Positions 62,787 through 64,000 of a stretch of DNA of 64,000 bases are shown here, one piece after another. The notes below the pieces were generated by a model. The model was not told the origin of the DNA and did no database searches. It saw only the letters and a list, made by a program, of their open reading frames with translations. This DNA is from Anaerolineae bacterium (GTDB lineage Bacteria; Chloroflexota; Anaerolineae; 4572-78; J111). The stretch spans positions 62,001 through 126,000 of the forward strand of contig JAHDWA010000007.1 of assembly GCA_023382535.1 (NCBI GenBank). Direction: 5' to 3'. The first letter of the stretch is position 1; each line of letters begins with the position of its first letter. The translations under genes and the position numbers were made by a program.

Positions 62787-62801
62787 ATTTACGATAAGAG
62801 G

Positions 62802-63212
62802 TCATGGTCCACTGCGCTTGGGGTCCTTCCTGGCTACCCGCCGGCCGCGATTCTGCCGGCCCTGCTCCAGTAGGGCCTTGAGCCAGGCTTCACTTTGCTC
62901 CGGCGTAAAGCTATAGTTTTCCTGGAGGACTTCGACCGCTGTCAACCCAAACCGGACGCTGGCGTCGCGCAGCAGTCCATCCGGGGTCAGCGCCGGCAGG
63001 GCCAGCTCGGTGCGTAGCGCATACCGGTCCTGAACCTGCTTAAGAAATTCCACTACCTGCTCCGGGGTGAACTGGTGGTCGCGGACCAACACCTGGGTCG
63101 CCGCAGTCCCCAATTCGGTCATCAGGTTGGTAATCCGCTGGCTGATCGAAACGCCCACGGGAGCAGGTTGAACCTTCCTGGGACGCGGCTCGCGCCGCTT
63201 ACGTTTTGCCAT
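62802..63212 (-). CDS. Small basic protein
   Basis: 136 residues from the ATG at 63212 (SD GGAGTGA). A basic N-terminus (AKRKRREPRPRKVQPAPV) is followed by two related helical units: DHQFTPEQVVEFLKQVQDRY and NYSFTPEQSEAWLKALLEQG. A basic tail ends it. The x-x-F-T-P-E-Q repeat may be a duplicated small domain. Family unknown. Confidence 0.6.
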   Translation of the reverse strand: MAKRKRREPRPRKVQPAPVGVSISQRITNLMTELGTAATQVLVRDHQFTPEQVVEFLKQVQDRYALRTELALPALTPDGLLRDASVRFGLTAVEVLQENYSFTPEQSEAWLKALLEQGRQNRGRRVARKDPKRSGP

Positions 63213-63217
63213 GATAA

Positions 63218-63940
63218 TCACTCCGTAAACAATACCGGTTGCCGGTTGCCCGGCTTCTTCCGATTGTAATATAGTTCACCCGCTGCCTTCAAACGGTACT
63301 TGGCTTCGGCCAGGGCCTCGACGGTAGATAGGTGAACCAGGTCCCACGGGATGTTTTCAACCCGCCGGATCTGAAAAAACTCCGACTTGGGATAGCCGGC
63401 CTCAAGGTATTCAAGGCGCAGGCTGAACCACTGCCGCTCAGACCTGGGGTTGTAGACAATCTGGATCGAGGAAGTGTTGGGATAGATCATAATACTTTCC
63501 CACGGCAGGCCCTCCCACGCGTAGAACTCGACCAACTCCCGCTGGGCGGCGACATCGCCCTCGCGCCCCCGGATGCAAAAATCTACGCAAACCGGCTCGT
63601 TGACCCCCAGGTGCTGGTCACGGTCCCACCAGTGGCGATTACCCTTGGTCTCTCCGGCCGGCATGCCCATTTCGCGCCGTTTCTCGTTCAACTGCGCCGA
63701 GACATAGCCCTGCAAGATGCGCAGTTCACCAAAGGCGCTGTGGGCAGGCTCCAGCAGCTTGAGCACCATCGGCTTGGCCCGCTCGATGCCGACCTGGTGG
63801 GGCACGTTGGCAATGCCGAAGAGTAGGGCCAAATCATGGACACAGAACTCGCGCAACCGGTAATGGGGGGATAAAAAGATGCGACTGAGCGGCGTGTACC
63901 GGTACCGCCGCTCCCGCAAAGGGGGGATGTGTTCAGTCAA
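63218..63940 (-). CDS. Peptidase M15-like protein
   Basis: 240 residues with a TTG start at 63940 (SD AAGGAG). FLSPHYRLREFCVHDLALLF, then LLEPAHSAFGELRILQGYVS and a QLNEKR segment, then RDQHLGVNEPVCVDFCIRG follow the M15 (D-Ala-D-Ala carboxypeptidase-like) plan of F-x-x-x-E-F...G-x-x-S...N...x-Q-H-x-x-G...x-D. His and Asp of the metal site are in the QH...VDF stretch; the final His is not obvious. M15 domains serve as endolysins, but some phage copies are degenerate. First gene of the 64.0-kb operon. Confidence 0.58.
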   Translation of the reverse strand: MTEHIPPLRERRYRYTPLSRIFLSPHYRLREFCVHDLALLFGIANVPHQVGIERAKPMVLKLLEPAHSAFGELRILQGYVSAQLNEKRREMGMPAGETKGNRHWWDRDQHLGVNEPVCVDFCIRGREGDVAAQRELVEFYAWEGLPWESIMIYPNTSSIQIVYNPRSERQWFSLRLEYLEAGYPKSEFFQIRRVENIPWDLVHLSTVEALAEAKYRLKAAGELYYNRKKPGNRQPVLFTE

Positions 63941-63981
63941 TAGTCATTCTCCTTTCTTACTACAAAACTGTCACTTGCGCC

Positions 63982-64000
63982 ATGTTACCTGAGATATATA
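63982..64000 (-). promoter_or_regulatory. Sixth operator-promoter, cut by the window edge
   Basis: TAACAT (minus strand, 63982-63987) and AGATATATA... starting at 63992 have exactly the -10 to operator spacing of the other five sites. The -35 and any second operator lie beyond the window. It should drive 63940 down to 59.9 kb. Confidence 0.7.

Noticed and set aside
17427..62803. Similar sequence TTTACGATAAGxGGTxATG at 17427 and near 62790
   Set aside because: Similarity covers about 20 bases with mismatches, does not extend into flanks, and is likely chance.

Overview
The window is almost entirely the genome of a large tailed dsDNA bacteriophage (Caudoviricetes), or of a phage-like element, of GC-rich bacterial origin. 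The evidence is a portal protein cut by the left edge, large and small terminase genes, and about 90 short, tightly overlapping genes nearly all read on the minus strand with strong Shine-Dalgarno (SD) sites. Junctions of the ATGA and TGATG type are common. The host cannot be fixed from sequence alone. The style of the transposase and of the modification enzyme would fit Chloroflexota, but that is inference.

Layout. 1-10,206 (minus): a packaging/head operon, led by a TTGACA/TATACA promoter near 10,250. It holds small structural-type proteins, three ParB/sulfiredoxin-fold proteins (one fused to a methyltransferase-like domain), a CmoA-like methyltransferase, a small membrane protein, terminase subunits, a nucleoside deoxyribosyltransferase-like protein and the portal. 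About 10,600-17,400 (plus): a cargo island in the opposite orientation, with an MmeI-like restriction-modification enzyme, a lone receiver-domain protein, a complete insertion sequence, a DUF4760-like membrane protein and a frameshifted small gene. 17,363-63,940 (minus): a very long run of accessory and early-type genes, mostly unrecognised.

The run from 29.5 kb to the right edge is divided by six near-identical promoters (29.5, 34.5, 42.7, 50.4, 59.8 and 64.0 kb). Each has a 17-bp spacer filled by the palindrome AGATATATATCT, and four have a second copy 31 bp upstream. This looks like a phage regulon under one repressor. A candidate repressor, an XRE-type protein, is encoded at 29,817-30,191. 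Four of the six promoters drive a first gene carrying a roughly 50-residue beta-rich domain, here called the VPT domain (core V-W/Y-A-V-V-T-x-D-G-I/V-P-T). It occurs about ten times in six proteins and I do not recognise it.

Recognisable functions in the long minus region: a HerA-like ATPase with two winged helices, an ADP-ribosyltransferase-like protein, HAD phosphatases, a Dam-type and an NPPF-type DNA adenine methyltransferase, a minimal nucleotidyltransferase, a DUF3560 protein, a free-standing PrimPol core, a 5'(3')-nucleotidase, ParB, a zincin fused to VPT domains, a DUF4326 protein, a PD-(D/E)XK-like nuclease, two tandem asparagine-synthetase-like enzymes and an M15-peptidase-like protein. 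At 52.5-54.0 kb lies a tRNA-guanine-transglycosylase/DpdA-like protein with an unusual glycine-rich repeat N-terminus. With the neighbouring DUF6884 gene and the amidotransferase-like pair, it suggests that the phage hypermodifies its DNA bases. This possible modification system and the palindrome-operator/VPT regulon are the two most interesting features here. A small palindromic repeat has also spread in frame through several of the phage genes.
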